A DNA stretch of 64,000 bases from Prorocentrum cordatum (GCA_963575745.1 CAUYUJ010009846.1:186001-250000), one strand, 5' to 3'. Numbered from the stretch's first letter, positions 41,331-52,259 are shown. The notes: generated by a model not told the origin, from the sequence alone. A program made the numbers and translations.

Positions 41331-42100
41331 TAGCTAGCAATGTCCTCTTGACGTCGAACGGGCCGGTTTTGATGATGGTGACGACGAGAAGGCAGAATTG
41401 AAGTCAAGTGTGAAAACGACGGCGACGCTGTGCGCCTCAACGCACTGCGTTCCCATTGCTGTGAGGACGCGGCTGGCGACTGGACATCAGAAGGGCAGAC
41501 AGCGGGCGTTGGCTGAGAGTTTTGCCGAGCTCCATCGTCTTCGGAAGTGTTGGAGCCAGCGGTCTGGAGGGAACGAGCCGCTGTCGACCAGCTTCCCACG
41601 CACACACTTGCATCGATCAGTTCGGAGAGCTGCGTTGTCACGCTCATTTGTCTCGCGTTTCGAAGTGACGTTGCTGGGTCTACTTGTGAAAGCCAGGAGG
41701 TGTGAATACCGTGCGTGGCCGACGCATCTGCAGCCGCAGCCGAGTGTTTTGATGTTGCGCCCAGTGCCGGTCCTTACGTCCGCAGAAGTGAAAGGGGATT
41801 ACCAGGTCCACGTTGCCTCCCTGAGCTGGTGGTCGGAGATGCCTTGAGCGGGACACCGAAAACCAACAACACATCTCACACCACTCCACCGCGAGGACCT
41901 GTCAATATTCCGTTTGATGGTGATTATGCCGATTGTTCTAGCTCCTCCTGTACATCGGGCTGCCCGGATCTGTTCGAGACACGGGCTCCCTGGTCTCTCA
42001 ACGCTTTGCTCAGGGGCCGGTGCTTCATGCTGAGTTTCTGCTTTGACGATCTTTGGGCCCAAGAGTAGCCGCCAGAGGCCAAAGATGGGGAAACATTGGG
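41331..42100. other. Apparently unique DNA, no confirmed gene
   Basis: Both plus frames (41398-41847 and 41715-42068) and a minus frame overlap with similar lengths. None has a recognisable motif or a clear codon-bias advantage. Confidence 0.35.
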
Positions 42101-42104
42101 TGCC

Positions 42105-42295
42105 TGGGGATCCGATTAGCGATCGTTTTTTTATTCATTGTTTTGCCGATCGGCGCTGACCCTCGCACACCCCCCTCCGCCCCCATGGAGTAGCTCTTGG
42201 CTGTTTGGGCCGCCTGTTTCACGCAGGTGGAGTCTCCCCCCGTACGACGCACTGGTGCAAACAGTCGCATGAAGCAGAGGTCTGGAGCCAGACCC
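42105..42295 (-). repeat. ~180-bp dispersed repeat, copy 1
   Basis: It matches 46150-46330. On minus both copies read GGDSTC-x-KQA-x-x-TAK followed by GVRG-x-APIGK, so a minus frame is shared. A short coding segment spread by duplication is possible. Confidence 0.7.
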
Positions 42296-42379
42296 CCCCC
42301 CCTTCCGCCCAATGTCGAAACGCCGGATACGGTGGAGGCGTTTGCTAAGGACTGGTCCCCAAAAACGCCAGGCCCTGGA

Positions 42380-42505
42380 GGATTCCTGCCTGCCTCCAGG
42401 GTGCCCTGGGTGTCTTGGGTCTCCAGGGTTCTGCGACGGGAAGCACGGCGTCCCCACGCCAGAAATGAATGGACTTCCTGGGGTCTCAGGGTTGGGCTTC
42501 TTGTG
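42380..42505 (+). repeat. Dispersed repeat with CACGCCAGAAA module, copy 2
   Basis: CACGCCAGAAATGAATGG and CCTGGGGTCTCAGGGTTGGG. Matches 39601-39765. Confidence 0.6.
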
Positions 42506-42763
42506 GCAGGTTTCTCGTCGTCGGGGCCCTCCTGTGGCGCGCAGATGGATGATCGCATCGCTGCCGCCTTCGGTGCTCCCTGGGGCTTGGCGGCGCCTCG
42601 CCGAGCTTGAAGACTATCAGCGCGTCGGCTGTGTGCTCTTTGCTCGGACCAGGGTGGGTAGAGCAGGGGTCGCTCTCGGGCTCGGAAGGGCGGTCGCTGT
42701 TCCGAGGGCGGCAGCAGCAGGGGGTCCACCTCCTGCCTCGAGGCCCCCCAAAGCAGGACCTTA

Positions 42764-42978
42764 AGCCTGAAGAGCATCCCTTCGACAGCCGCCCTCCTTC
42801 CTCCCCCTCGTCGTGCGCCTGCTCCTCCTCCTCCTCCTCCTCCTCCTCCTCCTCCTCCTCCTCCTCCTCTTTCTCCACCTGCCTCTAGTCGCTTAAGCCT
42901 GAAGCGCATCCCTTCGACAGACGCCCTCCTCCTTCCTCCCCCTCCTCCTCCTCCGCCTCCTCTTCCTCTTCCTCCTCC

Positions 42979-43011
<33 letters not shown>

Positions 43012-43030
43012 TCCACCTGCCTCCAGTCGC
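42764..43030 (+). repeat. Tandem pair with inner (TCC)n
   Basis: TTAAGCCTGAAGAGCATCCC..TTCGACAGCCGCCCTCC, a TCC tract and CTCCACCTGCCTCTAGTCGC, then the same again from 42893 (TTAAGCCTGAAGCGCATCCC). Unit about 135 bases. Confidence 0.85.
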
Positions 43031-43182
43031 CACTGGGAGGGAGGGGGGGTAATTAGGGTCCTGCAAGCCCCTCGCCATCTTCGGCCTGCCGGGGCCCTCT
43101 CCGCGGGACTCGGGACTACCCCCAAGTAGCGGCCAAGGATTTATGCTGTTCCATCTAATTTTACCTTTCACCACCAGAGAGA

Positions 43183-43292
43183 ATTTCGAGCACCAGGAAA
43201 TAAAAAGTACCGAAACTCGAAGGTTTTCACGTGTCGGGCCGTATGTGACACTCGTCCGACACTGTGTCGACACTTTTCCAGGTGCTCGAAAT
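43183..43292. mobile_element. Foldback element, copy 1
   Basis: Inverted arms ATTTCGAGCACCAGGAAAT (43183-43201) and its near complement (43274-43292), two mismatches. Between them lies GTGTCGGGC..GTCCGACAC, itself self-complementary. Copy 2 is at 44616-44743, and flanking bases (TCTGGGATGTGG) also match. No transposase or target duplication was seen. Confidence 0.55.
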
Positions 43293-43340
43293 TACTTCTG
43301 GGATGTGGGCCTTAAGTTCGATGGGAACAACATAACCCAG

Positions 43341-43740
43341 GATGAAAAAGTTGGCCTCCGGGGACCGGCCCCGGGAGCCAGGACCTGCTTCCAGCAGGGG
43401 AGCTCCCCCGGAGGCCAGCGGAGGTCTGCGGCATGGCCGGCGGGGGCCTCTCCAGAGGCAAGGAGCAGGGCGTTGGCCGGATGGTCGGTCGGCGTCCACC
43501 ACGCTGGAGGTGCCGTGGTCTTGGTGGAAGGGGCGGCCTGGCCCCCCTCCCCACACCTGGCCCTTCCTTCCCCCCTTCTGGGGCTGGGTCACAGGGCCGC
43601 GGCCCCCGGTCGCGAGGATTGTTTGAGCAGTAGATGGGGTCCAAGAAGTGCACCCCGCCCCGCTTGCTCCCGCCTTCCTGGGAGCGGGGCCAGGTGGGGG
43701 GTGGGGGTGCTTCTTTTCTCCCCTGTGTGTGCGTGTTGGG
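43341..43740. other. GC-rich unassigned DNA
   Basis: Overlapping open frames on both strands, none with a motif. Confidence 0.35.
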
Positions 43741-43767
43741 GTTCTCCTTTGCTCCCCTGTGTGTGTG

Positions 43768-43800
<33 letters not shown>

Positions 43801-43975
43801 TTGTGTTTATGTATGTTTGTGTGTGTGTCTTGCGTTTGTGCTTATGTTTGTTTTTGTGTTTGTGCTTGTGCTTGTGCTCGTGTTTGTGCTTGTGTTTGTG
43901 ATCGTGTTTGTGTTTGCGTTTGTGTTAGTGCTTGTGTGTGTGTGTGTTTGTGTTGGTGTGTGTGTGTTTCTCTTT
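43741..43975 (+). repeat. GT-rich microsatellite
   Basis: (TG)n to 43800, then TGTGTTTGTGCTTG-type variants. Confidence 0.9.
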
Positions 43976-44329
43976 TGTGGGGGGCCCTCCGACTTCGGCC
44001 AGTCTCGGGAGCCCATAGGAACCCTCATATAGCCCGCGTGCCTCCCCGCTCTCGCCCCCCCCCCGCCCCCCCCCGCCCCTCCCCGAGCGTGAAGCCGACG
44101 TGAGGCATCCGTTCCCTCGCGCTCGTAGGATGCTAGCTACGCCGAGGCGTTGAGCGCATCCCCCGGCGGCGCGCTTATCAAGGCTCAAGGGGGGGCGGGC
44201 CGGCCAGTTGGGGCGGCTTCCCGAGAGGGCGGGGGGACTTTTTGTGGGACGAGGCGGAGGGCCTCTTGTCGCAGGGGCCCGGGGGTTTCTGAGGAGGCCC
44301 TCGTAGAGGCTGGGAGGGTTTCCGATTGA
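43976..44329. other. No supported feature
   Basis: C-runs at 44055-44090 and GC-rich sequence without repeat or coding structure. Confidence 0.4.
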
Positions 44330-44550
44330 GCTCACGACCCTGTTGGGAGTACACGCCGGTCGTTGAAAGTAGGTATTTTCGGACTCCCAGATCCCAATCT
44401 ACTTCAAGCGCCTTAGTACTTCAAGAATCGATCTGCTTTTGCTGAGGTTAATTGTTCTCTGGGAGGATCTGAACCCAATCTACTTTATACGCCTTCCTAC
44501 TTCATGTGTTTTACCTACTTATTCCGACCGACGTGTACTTACCCCAGCTC
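44330..44550 (+). repeat. ~200-bp dispersed repeat, copy 2
   Basis: GTCGTTGAAAGTAGGTATTT, AGATCCCAATCTACTTCAAG, GAACCCAATCTACTTTATAC and CCGACGTGTACTTAC. Matches 15040-15290. Confidence 0.8.
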
Positions 44551-44615
44551 CTCCCCGGAAGGCCATTCATCTTCATGATGGTCCAACCTACTCTAGCCTT
44601 GATCACCAGTAACAA

Positions 44616-44743
44616 CTTCGAGCACCAGGGAAGTATCGGCACTGGACCGCTTTCACGTGTCAGGCCTTGGGAGTCGATGCTCCTTCGGCGCCTCGCCGAG
44701 GTGTCGGGCAGACAATGTTTCGATACTTGCCGAGGTGCTCGAC
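44616..44743. mobile_element. Foldback element, copy 2
   Basis: Arms CTTCGAGCACCAGGGAAGTA (from 44616, continuing TCG) and 44721-44743 pair with three or four mismatches. The positions of pairing match copy 1 although the loops differ. Confidence 0.55.
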
Positions 44744-44879
44744 ATTATGTCTGGGATGTGGTCCGTAAGTTCCATGGGGGCAGCGTGAATTCATCCCTGC
44801 TCCTTAGACGTAGGTCCCGCCTGTCGCAACCCAGACTGGTCGATAGGGCGAGCAGGGCGTATCGCTCGAGAGGGCATGG

Positions 44880-45520
44880 AAACCAACCGCCCTGAAGCCT
44901 GGAACTTGCAAGGGTTTCACAGATGGGGGCGAGAACTTTTCCAAAGGCGGTTCTCGCGTCAGCGCCGCCCACATCCGTGTTAACAGTTTGCAGCAGCTTC
45001 ACGGTTGCAGGGCCGCTTTAGCAGCAGCTGCACTGTTGCAGTTTGCAGCAGCTTCACGGCTTTCACGATGTAGGTTTCGCTTTAGCGCCGCGTACAGTCG
45101 CCTGACAAGCTTACAATCGTTTCAGAGATAAACGGTGGTTTCTTTTCAAAATGTGGTTCTCGCCTCGGCGCCGCGCACAGTCATCGCAAACGGTTGCAAC
45201 GGTTTCAAGGACTCGTAAGGTGGATGCAGGAGTGGTGTGTTGGCCCCGTTTAGGATTGCCAGGACACAGCAGTCATGATGGCTCGCGGTGTTGCCAGGGG
45301 TTGTGTCTTTGACAGATAGAGGATTGTCAGGAAGCACCATTCACACTGATGCGCGGTGGTCCAGTCCCAGGAACTGCGTGTTGGCACGATTGGGGATCTC
45401 AGGCGGGCAATTTCCCGCAATGAAAACAAATTATTGCAGGGGCCGGTGAAGGAGGAACTAAGAGACAGGATGTATTGCAAGATCGTTGATGCGTCTTGGG
45501 CTTACACTGGTCCCTCCTCC
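44880..45520 (-). repeat. Composite dispersed repeat, copy C
   Basis: Inverted relative to copies A and B. From a TCC tract at 45520 leftward it reads GACCAGTGTAAGC, CATCAACGAT and then units with GCGCGGCGC and ACATTTTGAAAA (near 45180, 45100, 44975). It is more degenerate than A and B. Confidence 0.75.
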
Positions 45521-45785
45521 TCCTCATCCTCCTTCTCTTCCTCCTCCTCCTTCCTCCTCCTCCTCCTGCTTCTCCTCCTCTCTCCTCCTCCGCCTCCTCC
45601 TCTCTCCTTCTCTTCCTCCGCGTCCTCCTCCGCCTCCTCCTCTTTTCTTTTCCTTTCTCCTCCTTTCTCCTCCTCCTCCTCCTCCTCCTCCTACTCCTAC
45701 TCCTACTCCTCCTCTCTCCTCCTCCACCTCCTCTTTCCTCCTCTTCCTCCGCGTCCTCCTCCGCCTCCCCCACCTCCTCAGAGCG
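45521..45785 (+). repeat. (TCC)n tract
   Basis: Pyrimidine-rich with CGCC and TACTCC interruptions. Confidence 0.9.
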
Positions 45786-45839
45786 CGCGCACGTGCCATT
45801 GCGTCGCGGCCACGGCAGACGTCCGCTTCAGCACGACCG

Positions 45840-46460
45840 CTGACGGGCCTCGTGGCCCTCCGAGCCAGGAGAGCGGCGGAGGAGGAGCAGGCAAAGGCCT
45901 AAGAGCCGTAACAGGCATCGTCTGCGCAGGCTGAGGCCAAACGGTATCTCCCTGTTCGAAATCCCCGCCCTCCCCCAGAAGGCCATGCTGCCGCGTCCCG
46001 CCCCGAAGGCATCCCACGGCCCCCTCCTCCCGCACGGGCAGGCGGCGTGCGAGGCCGCGAGCGCCTCGAGGCCCTCCGAGACAGGACAGCGGCGGAGGAG
46101 GTGCAGGCAAACGCCTAAAAGGCGTCACAAACATCGTTCAGGCTGCGGCCCAACGAGTAATCGTTTGCTTATGCATTGCTTTTTTCCCGATCGGCGCAGG
46201 CCCTCGCACCCCCCATTCCCCTCCCCCCATGAAGCAGATCTTGGCTGTTTTCAGCGCCTGTTTCGCGCAGGTGGAGTCTCCCCCATAGGACGCACTGGTG
46301 CAAACAGTCGCGCTAAGCTCCCCCCCTCCCCACCCCAGAAGGCCAGGCTGCCGCGCCCCGCCCCGAAGCAATCCCACGGCCTCCTCTCCCGCACAGGCTG
46401 GCGGCGTGCGAGGCCGCGAGCTGGCAGCACTCCGAGGCTGGGAGCCCGCGTGGGGCTTGG
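45840..46460 (+). repeat. ~230-350-bp modular duplication
   Basis: CCCTCCGAGCCAGGAGAGCG..GTGCAGGCAAA-type blocks at 45855 and 46075. The block CCCAGAAGGCCATGCTGCCG..ATCCCACGGCC occurs at 45973 and 46333. 46150-46330 is copy 2 of the ~180-bp repeat at 42105. Confidence 0.75.
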
Positions 46461-46469
46461 CAGCGTCCA

Positions 46470-46870
46470 CCCTCGAGGAGGAGGAGGAGGAGGAGGAGGA
46501 GGAGGAGGAGGAGGAGGGGGAGGAGGACGAGGAAGATAACGAGGAAGATAATGAGGACGAGGAAGATGAGGAGGAGGAGGAGGAGGACGAGGAGAGTAAC
46601 GGAGAGGAGAACGTGGAGGAGGACGAGGAGGAGAACGAGGAAGAGGACGAAGAGGAGGAGGAGGAGGAGGAGGAGGAGGAGGAGGAGGAGGAGGAGGGGG
46701 AAGTTGAGGCCGAGGAGGAGGAGGATAACGAGTAGGAGGAGAAGGAGGAGGAGGAGGAGAACGAGAGGGGGAAGAGCAGGAGGAGCAGGAGGAGGAGAAC
46801 GAGGACGAGGATGAGGAGCACGAGGAAGAGGAGATGGAGGCGGCGGAAGGAGAGAAGAGGGAGGAGGCGA
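46470..46870 (+). repeat. (GAG)n tract with GAC/GAT interruptions
   Basis: Glu-rich on plus, Leu/Ser-rich on minus, in all frames. Confidence 0.9.
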
Positions 46871-47570
46871 ACGATGATGATCACGACCACGGCAACGATT
46901 GGGAGGTCGAAGAAGTCCAGCGGCGACGTATTTCTGCCAGTTGGGGCGGCGACGCGCCAAAGAAAGTTGTTTCGGTGTCCCGCCCCCAAGAGAAGATCAG
47001 CTGCCCCATCGTGCCGCGAGATCGGGCACCTTTGCCCTCTCCACCTGCCTTTTCTCCTCACCCATCCCTCCCGCCTCCTTCCCTTTCCTCCTCCTCCTCC
47101 TCCTCCTCCTCCTCCTCCTTCATCTCCTCCTCCTCCTCCTCCTCCTCCTCCTCCTCCTCCTCCTCCTCCTCCTCCCCCTCCTCCAACTACCCCCCTCCTC
47201 AAGGGCGGCTTCCTCTGGTCTTCTGAGACCGTGCTTCCCCGAGCGGTCATGTTCTCGGATTGTTACGGCGGCCGCTTCCAGTGGAGTCACGACGCCCGTC
47301 TTGGCGGAGGCATGTCTACACACGCATTGATGCAATGTTCGGCGGCCTTGTAACGCCTTTAGCGGGGGTAGACATATTCTGATCACACTGAATCGTTGGA
47401 GCGTCGTCATGATGCTTGTTGCTAGTCCTACCGCGCCCTTCCTCACTACCATCTCTGATCATTCCGCTGCACATGCTGCCTCGTCTTGTTACTTGGTTCC
47501 TAAGTGCGTTCCTCTCCTCATCCCCGTCGCCGCTGAGGTACTTATTTCCCAGCTCTGCTTAATGATCCAC
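46871..47570. other. (TCC)n tract within unassigned DNA
   Basis: (TCC)n at 47085-47180. 47220-47570 is balanced sequence with short overlapping frames on both strands and no motif. Confidence 0.45.
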
Positions 47571-47609
47571 TCATGCTTCTCATTTGCCTCACCCTCCTCC
47601 TCAGGCAGG

Positions 47610-47890
47610 GACCCAGAGAAGGAGGAGGAGGAGGCGGAGGAAGAGGAGGAGAAGGAGGAGAAGGAGGAGGAAGAGGAGGAGGGAGGAGGGAGGAGGAGGA
47701 GGCAGGAGGAGGAGGGAGCAGGAGGAGAGAGAAGGAGGAGGAGGAGGAGGAGGAGGGAACAGGAGGAGGAGAAGGAGGAGGAGGAGGAGGAGAGAGGAGA
47801 GAGGAGAGAGAGAGGAGGCGGAGGAGGAGGAGGAGGAGGAGGAGGAGGAGGAGGAGGAAGAGGAGAAGGAGGAGGAGGAGGTGGATGAGG
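47610..47890 (+). repeat. (GGA)n tract
   Basis: Purine-rich with GAGAGAG patches. Confidence 0.9.
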
Positions 47891-48325
47891 GCGAGCAGAA
47901 AGCCAGAGGCCTCTCCTCGGATTTCACTCGAGAGCTTCTTGGGGTCGACTTGGGGCGACCGAGCCGCGCCATTCGCCGCGGAAGCACGTGCCGCCTCCGC
48001 CGCTGCCCCGGGCTGCCGCTGCCCCGCGCGCCGCGAGGCTGCCGCGGCACGGGCGGCCGCCGAGCCGCTCGCCGCCAGTCTGGCCCCAGAGCTCGCTGGC
48101 ATCTTGGCGCGCCCCGCCGCCGTTGCACGCCAAGCGACCCGCCGCCGCCATCGTCGTCGTCGTCCTCCTCCTCCTCTTCCTCCTCGTCATGCTCTTCCCC
48201 GACCTCTTCTCCTCCTCCTCCTCCTCGTTATTCTCCTCGTGATCCTCCTCCTCCTCCTCCTCCTCCTCCTCCTCCTCCTCCTCCTCCTCCTCCTCCCCCT
48301 CCTTCTCCTCCTCCTCCTCTTCGTG
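47891..48325. other. GC-rich segment then (TCC)n
   Basis: 47891-48160 is rich in CGCCGC without a recognised gene. 48162-48325 is (TCC)n with TCGTCATGC interruptions. It faces the (GGA)n at 47610-47890, so the two could pair. Confidence 0.6.
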
Positions 48326-48364
48326 CTTACCTTCTGGATGTCCCAGGGGCTGCCTCCTGGGAGC

Positions 48365-48700
48365 CTTCTGCGGGCTTGTTGGGAGTCTCTTGGGTGCATC
48401 CTGGGGGTACATTTTGGGCCTCTTTGGGGGCATACTGTAGGGAAAGGCTCTCAGGCCCTCGACTCGAGAAGGACACTTGTTTTAAAGCACCTGAAAGAGC
48501 TTTCCGACTCCGCAGTCGACCAGTCGGGGAGTCGGCCAGTCGGGGAGTCAGCCAGTCGGCCAGTCGGCCAGTCGGCCAGTCGGCCAGGGACGGGGTCGGG
48601 TATTTAATCCCGGTGCCGCAAAAATTATCCAAATGATTCGGGGCCCAAAAATTGTCCAAATGATTCGGGGCCATCTTGAGGGTCTTTCTGGCCACTTTCC
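48365..48700 (+). repeat. Short repeats: CTTGGGCC type, CCAGTCGG and a 30-bp direct repeat
   Basis: 48365-48430 resembles the CTTGGGCC family. 48518-48595 has eight CCAGTCGG/GGGAGTCGG units. CCAAATGATTCGGGGCC occurs at 48629 and 48656. Confidence 0.7.
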
Positions 48701-48940
48701 CTGTCTGGCTCGCCTCCTCTCGTCCCTTGTCATACTCCCGCCTCCCCCTTCCTCCTCCCTTTTTCCCTGGACCAAGGGGCGCAAGCCGCCCACCAAGATC
48801 CAGTATTGTAGTTGATGCCGGACATGTACAGGCCAACGTCCGAATAGGGATGACCACACCATCGAGGTGGGGCCTTGGGCATCGCTGCAATGCGTTCGTA
48901 CTCGGGCTTATGTCCAAATCCCCTCGCTATTTGCCTTCTC
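48701..48940. other. No supported feature
   Basis: Short unassigned stretch between repeats. Confidence 0.4.
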
Positions 48941-48944
48941 TTCT

Positions 48945-49101
48945 CCTCCGTCATCATCATCAGCAGCAGCAGCTGCATCAGCATCATCAGCATCATCATC
49001 GTATTCCTCCTCCTCATCATCACAATCATCATCATCACCATCATCACCATCATCACCATCACCATCACCATCACCATCATCATCAGCATCATCAGCATCA
49101 G

Positions 49102-49164
<63 letters not shown>

Positions 49165-49245
49165 GATCATCAGCATCACCATCACCATCATCATCGTCAG
49201 CATCATCCTCATCATCAGCAGCAGCATCATCATCACCATCATTCC
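48945..49245 (+). repeat. (CAT)n microsatellite
   Basis: CATCAT with CAGCAG and CACCAT interruptions. Poly-His, poly-Ser/Ile and poly-Met/Asp frames are artefacts. Confidence 0.95.
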
Positions 49246-49560
49246 CACCACTCACCCCCACCACCCCCCACACCCCTCCCTCCTCCTCCTCCTCGGTCCT
49301 CCTCGAGGGCTCCCCTTCCCGTCCCTCCTCGGTCCTCCTTGAGGCCCCCCCCCCCCGGCGCCGCGGGAGGCGCAGCGCGTCATCCTGGCGTGGCGCCGCG
49401 CGAGTGGCGCGAGCTTCGCCGCCGAGGAGGGCCGCGCGGGCTCCGCCACGGAGAGGGGGGGGGGGGGGCGAGGAGGGAGGAGGAAGGGGAGGAGGAGAAG
49501 GGAGGAGGGAGGAGGGAGGAGGAGGAGGAGGGGGGGGGGACAAGCTATGTGCGCTCGCGT
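49246..49560 (+). repeat. CCT-rich then GGA-rich block
   Basis: TCCTCGGTCCTCC repeated near 49290 and 49330, a GC-rich middle, then (GGA)n with a ten-G run at 49455-49545. Confidence 0.7.
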
Positions 49561-49659
49561 CATATCTGACGTCCTACCCCTCCCTCCCATCCCTTACCAT
49601 GGCGCTGATTTTATCTATCCGCGGACGCGTGTCGTAGCAGACCTGTGGCTCCGCGCGCG

Positions 49660-50180
49660 CGTGCGTAGTGGGTGGTGGTGCGCGTGCGTGCGTGCGTGTG
49701 TGCGTGGTTGTGGTTGTGGTTGTGGTTGTGGTTGTGGTTGTGGTTGTGGTTGTGGTGGTGGTGGTGGTGGTGGTGGTGGTGGTGGTGGTGGTGGTGGTGG
49801 TGGTGTGTGTGTGTGTGTGTGTGTGCGTGTGTGCGCGTGTGCTGTGGTGTGACGTGGTGTGGCGTCTTGGTGGTTTGGTGGTGGGCCAGGTGCGTGCGTG
49901 CGTGATGGCGGTGGTGGTGGTGGCGGTGGTGGTGGTGGTGGTGTTTGTGCGTGTGTATGTGTGTGTGTGCGTGTGTGTATGTGGGTGTGTGCGTGCGTGT
50001 GTCTCTGTGTGCGCGCGCGTGTGATGTGGTGTGACGCGGTGTAGCGTGGTGGTGGTGGGTGGGGTAGTGGGGTGGTGGTGGCGGTGCGCGTGGGTGCGTG
50101 CGTGCGTGCGCTGGTGTGTGGAAGTGGCGGTGGGCGGGGCGGGGCGCGGTGCGGTGGTGGCGGGCGGATGGGCGCGCGAG
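49660..50180 (+). repeat. GT/GGT microsatellite block
   Basis: TGGTTG units, (GGT)n at 49750-49805, (GT)n at 49803-49840, then GGTGGC and GTGCGTGC mixtures. Confidence 0.9.
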
Positions 50181-50464
50181 AAAGAGGCCCGCGCTGGGGC
50201 GAGAACGCCATCCTGAACGACGGAGGCAAAATACCAATCCGAAAATGAGACCCACGCTGCAGCGGGAGCACGATTCGGAACGAGCGGGGCCCGAAAATAA
50301 GGCCGGCGCCTCAGCGAGAGCAGCATTTTGAAAACAAATGCAGGCGAAAACACAATTCCCGGGAATCCTGTGTGTAAAAAAGCAGGACGCGGGGGGGGGG
50401 GGGGGGGGGGCGAACACTCCCAGCACGTCATCAGGGGAAAGGGAGAGTAGTAGTCATATTGAGT
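50181..50464. other. Degenerate repeat remnant and G-run
   Basis: 50220-50345 resembles the 82-bp family (GCAGCATTTTGAAAAC near 50320). A ~20-G run lies at 50390-50410. Confidence 0.4.
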
Positions 50465-50670
50465 AATTGTGGAGGAGGAGGAGGGGGAGGAGGGAGGAAC
50501 GGGGGGAGCAGGAGGGGGAGGGAGGAGGAGGGATGAGGACGGGGAGGAGGGGGGTTAGGAGGAGAGCGGGGAATGGAGGAGGAGGAGGAGGAGGAAGACA
50601 GAATGAAGAGGAGGCGGAGGAGGAGGAGGAGGAGGAGGAGGAGGAGGAGGAGGAGGAAGAGGCGATGGAG
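50465..50670 (+). repeat. (GGA)n tract
   Basis: AGGAGG and GGGAGG units. Confidence 0.9.
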
Positions 50671-51587
50671 GAGGGGGGGGCGGGGAAGGAAGGGGGAGCG
50701 GGTGGAGGAGCAGCAGGAAAAGGTTCCCAACGACGGTCGACGGCTTCCCGTCCCCGCCTCCCCTCGTGTCTTCATCATACTTCTTCTCCTCCTTCTCCTC
50801 TTCCTTGTTCCACGGGTGTTCCCCCCAGGGCACCTCAGTGCCATTGGCGCCTTGTACAATTCCCCATGGGCTGAGTAGGAGTTAGCGGCTGCTTGCAGTG
50901 CATGTTTGGAATCGGCCCGGGAGTCATCCAAGTGTGCCCCCGCTCGGGCTCCATTTGGCCTCAGCTTTTGACGCTCCCATTTGCCACCGAGTGAAAATCT
51001 TGGCGGTCTCTCGCCCTGGATCCAGCAAGTTCGTGCTCACGGCTTGGGCCTTTGCCTCTCTTGGCCGAATGCGCACCAGAGACCGAGCCAGTCGCACAGC
51101 GAATCGTTGCCTGCATGGCTCCTGATGGGGCACGTGCACAGATAGCGCCACACGCGAGATACCTGAGCGTCTTCCTGGCTGGGGCCAGCGGTGTGGCTCG
51201 ATCTCCAGTGGACGGCTGCCTTCGGCAAATCCTGGCTTCGGGCAGTGCAGCTCGCGGCCTGTGCCAGGGCCGACAGTGGCCACCAGACTCTACGGCACGT
51301 GCACCGTCTTTCCTCGCGCAAAATGTTCGTTTACCCTGCTCCTTGCTCAGGCACGAGCGCGGCACACGGCGCAGGATTTGTTGTGCCCCTCCTCGGTCCT
51401 CGATGCTTCGCCCGACCTCCTCGGTACTCGGCCGTGGTCTCGGACCTCCTCCCCTGCCGCGCGTGTGCCTTCTGCGCTGGCGTCCGCCTGGCGAGCTGCT
51501 TCAGTCACGAATCCATCGTGGCCCACGGCTTTCAGGGTTCCTGTTACTGCTCAGGAGCAGCTCAACCCAGAAGTGACCCAGGCTTGC
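50671..51587. other. Apparently unique DNA, no confirmed gene
   Basis: Plus frames (51052-51576, 51191-51637) and minus frames (50924-51283, 50961-51365) overlap. A minus fragment with CTCPIRSHAG could be a Cys/His remnant of a retroelement tail, but the match is too weak to call. Confidence 0.35.
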
Positions 51588-51734
51588 GTCGGGCGTGTCC
51601 CTCTACAGGGGGAATATTCCAAACGAGTCAAAAATAATATGGGGACGATGTTTGATTTGTTTGAGCATGTGGGGAGTTTTGGCGTACTTTTCAATTTGTC
51701 GCCCAAAATCCCCTCGTAGGGGGACGCGCCCGAC
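51588..51734. mobile_element. ~147-bp terminal-inverted-repeat element, copy 1
   Basis: Left end GTCGGGCGTGTCCCTCTACA pairs with the right end (51711-51734), whose complement is GTCGGGCGCGTCCCCCTACG. Three or four mismatches over 24 bases. The interior keeps CAAAAATAATATGGGGACGA, related to 53073-53223 and 19956-20040. It is too short to code for a transposase, so it would be non-autonomous. Confidence 0.65.
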
Positions 51735-52259
51735 TTGAACCCAGGCGGACCTGGGCCGCGTCCGCATTCGGGGCGCTGGCCTCGGTCGTGTTCGGCAAGA
51801 GCCCGAGCGTCACCGAGCACTGGAACTCATTTCGGGCAGATTAGCTGCCATCCAGTGTCTCGCGCCCGGGGTGGCGCACGGCCGGACGTGCAGCGGAAGA
51901 GGAGAGCTTCTCCGCGTCGAGCGAGGGACGGCGTGCGAGAGTCCAGCGAACCCTCTCTTCCCCGTTGCGCCGCCTCCCTCTGCCCCGACGCTTTCGCTGA
52001 GACGCTTGCGAGCCGTCCGGCCAACGCACTTCCCCGCGTCCCGAATCCGGCCGACCGACAGGGAAGCTGGCAATCGCTCTCAAGCTGCCTGTGCAAGAAG
52101 GCCCCTGCGCTTCGCTGGTCCGTCTTTTAGACGCTGCCTGGGGCATGGTGGACCAGCCGCCGCTCCCCCCTTTCGGACCTCGCACTCCGTGCCTGCTCGG
52201 CTGCGCGACTTGCCCTGTATCTTGGGGGCGGCAAAGAGGGGGGTGGTGAGAAGGGGGGA
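51735..52259. other. GC-rich unassigned DNA
   Basis: Several overlapping frames (Arg/Ala/Ser/Pro-rich), no domain recognised. Confidence 0.35.

Noticed and set aside
50924-51365. Cys/His-containing minus-strand segment resembling a retroelement tail
   Set aside because: The pattern is too short, shifts frame and lacks neighbouring polymerase or RNase H motifs.
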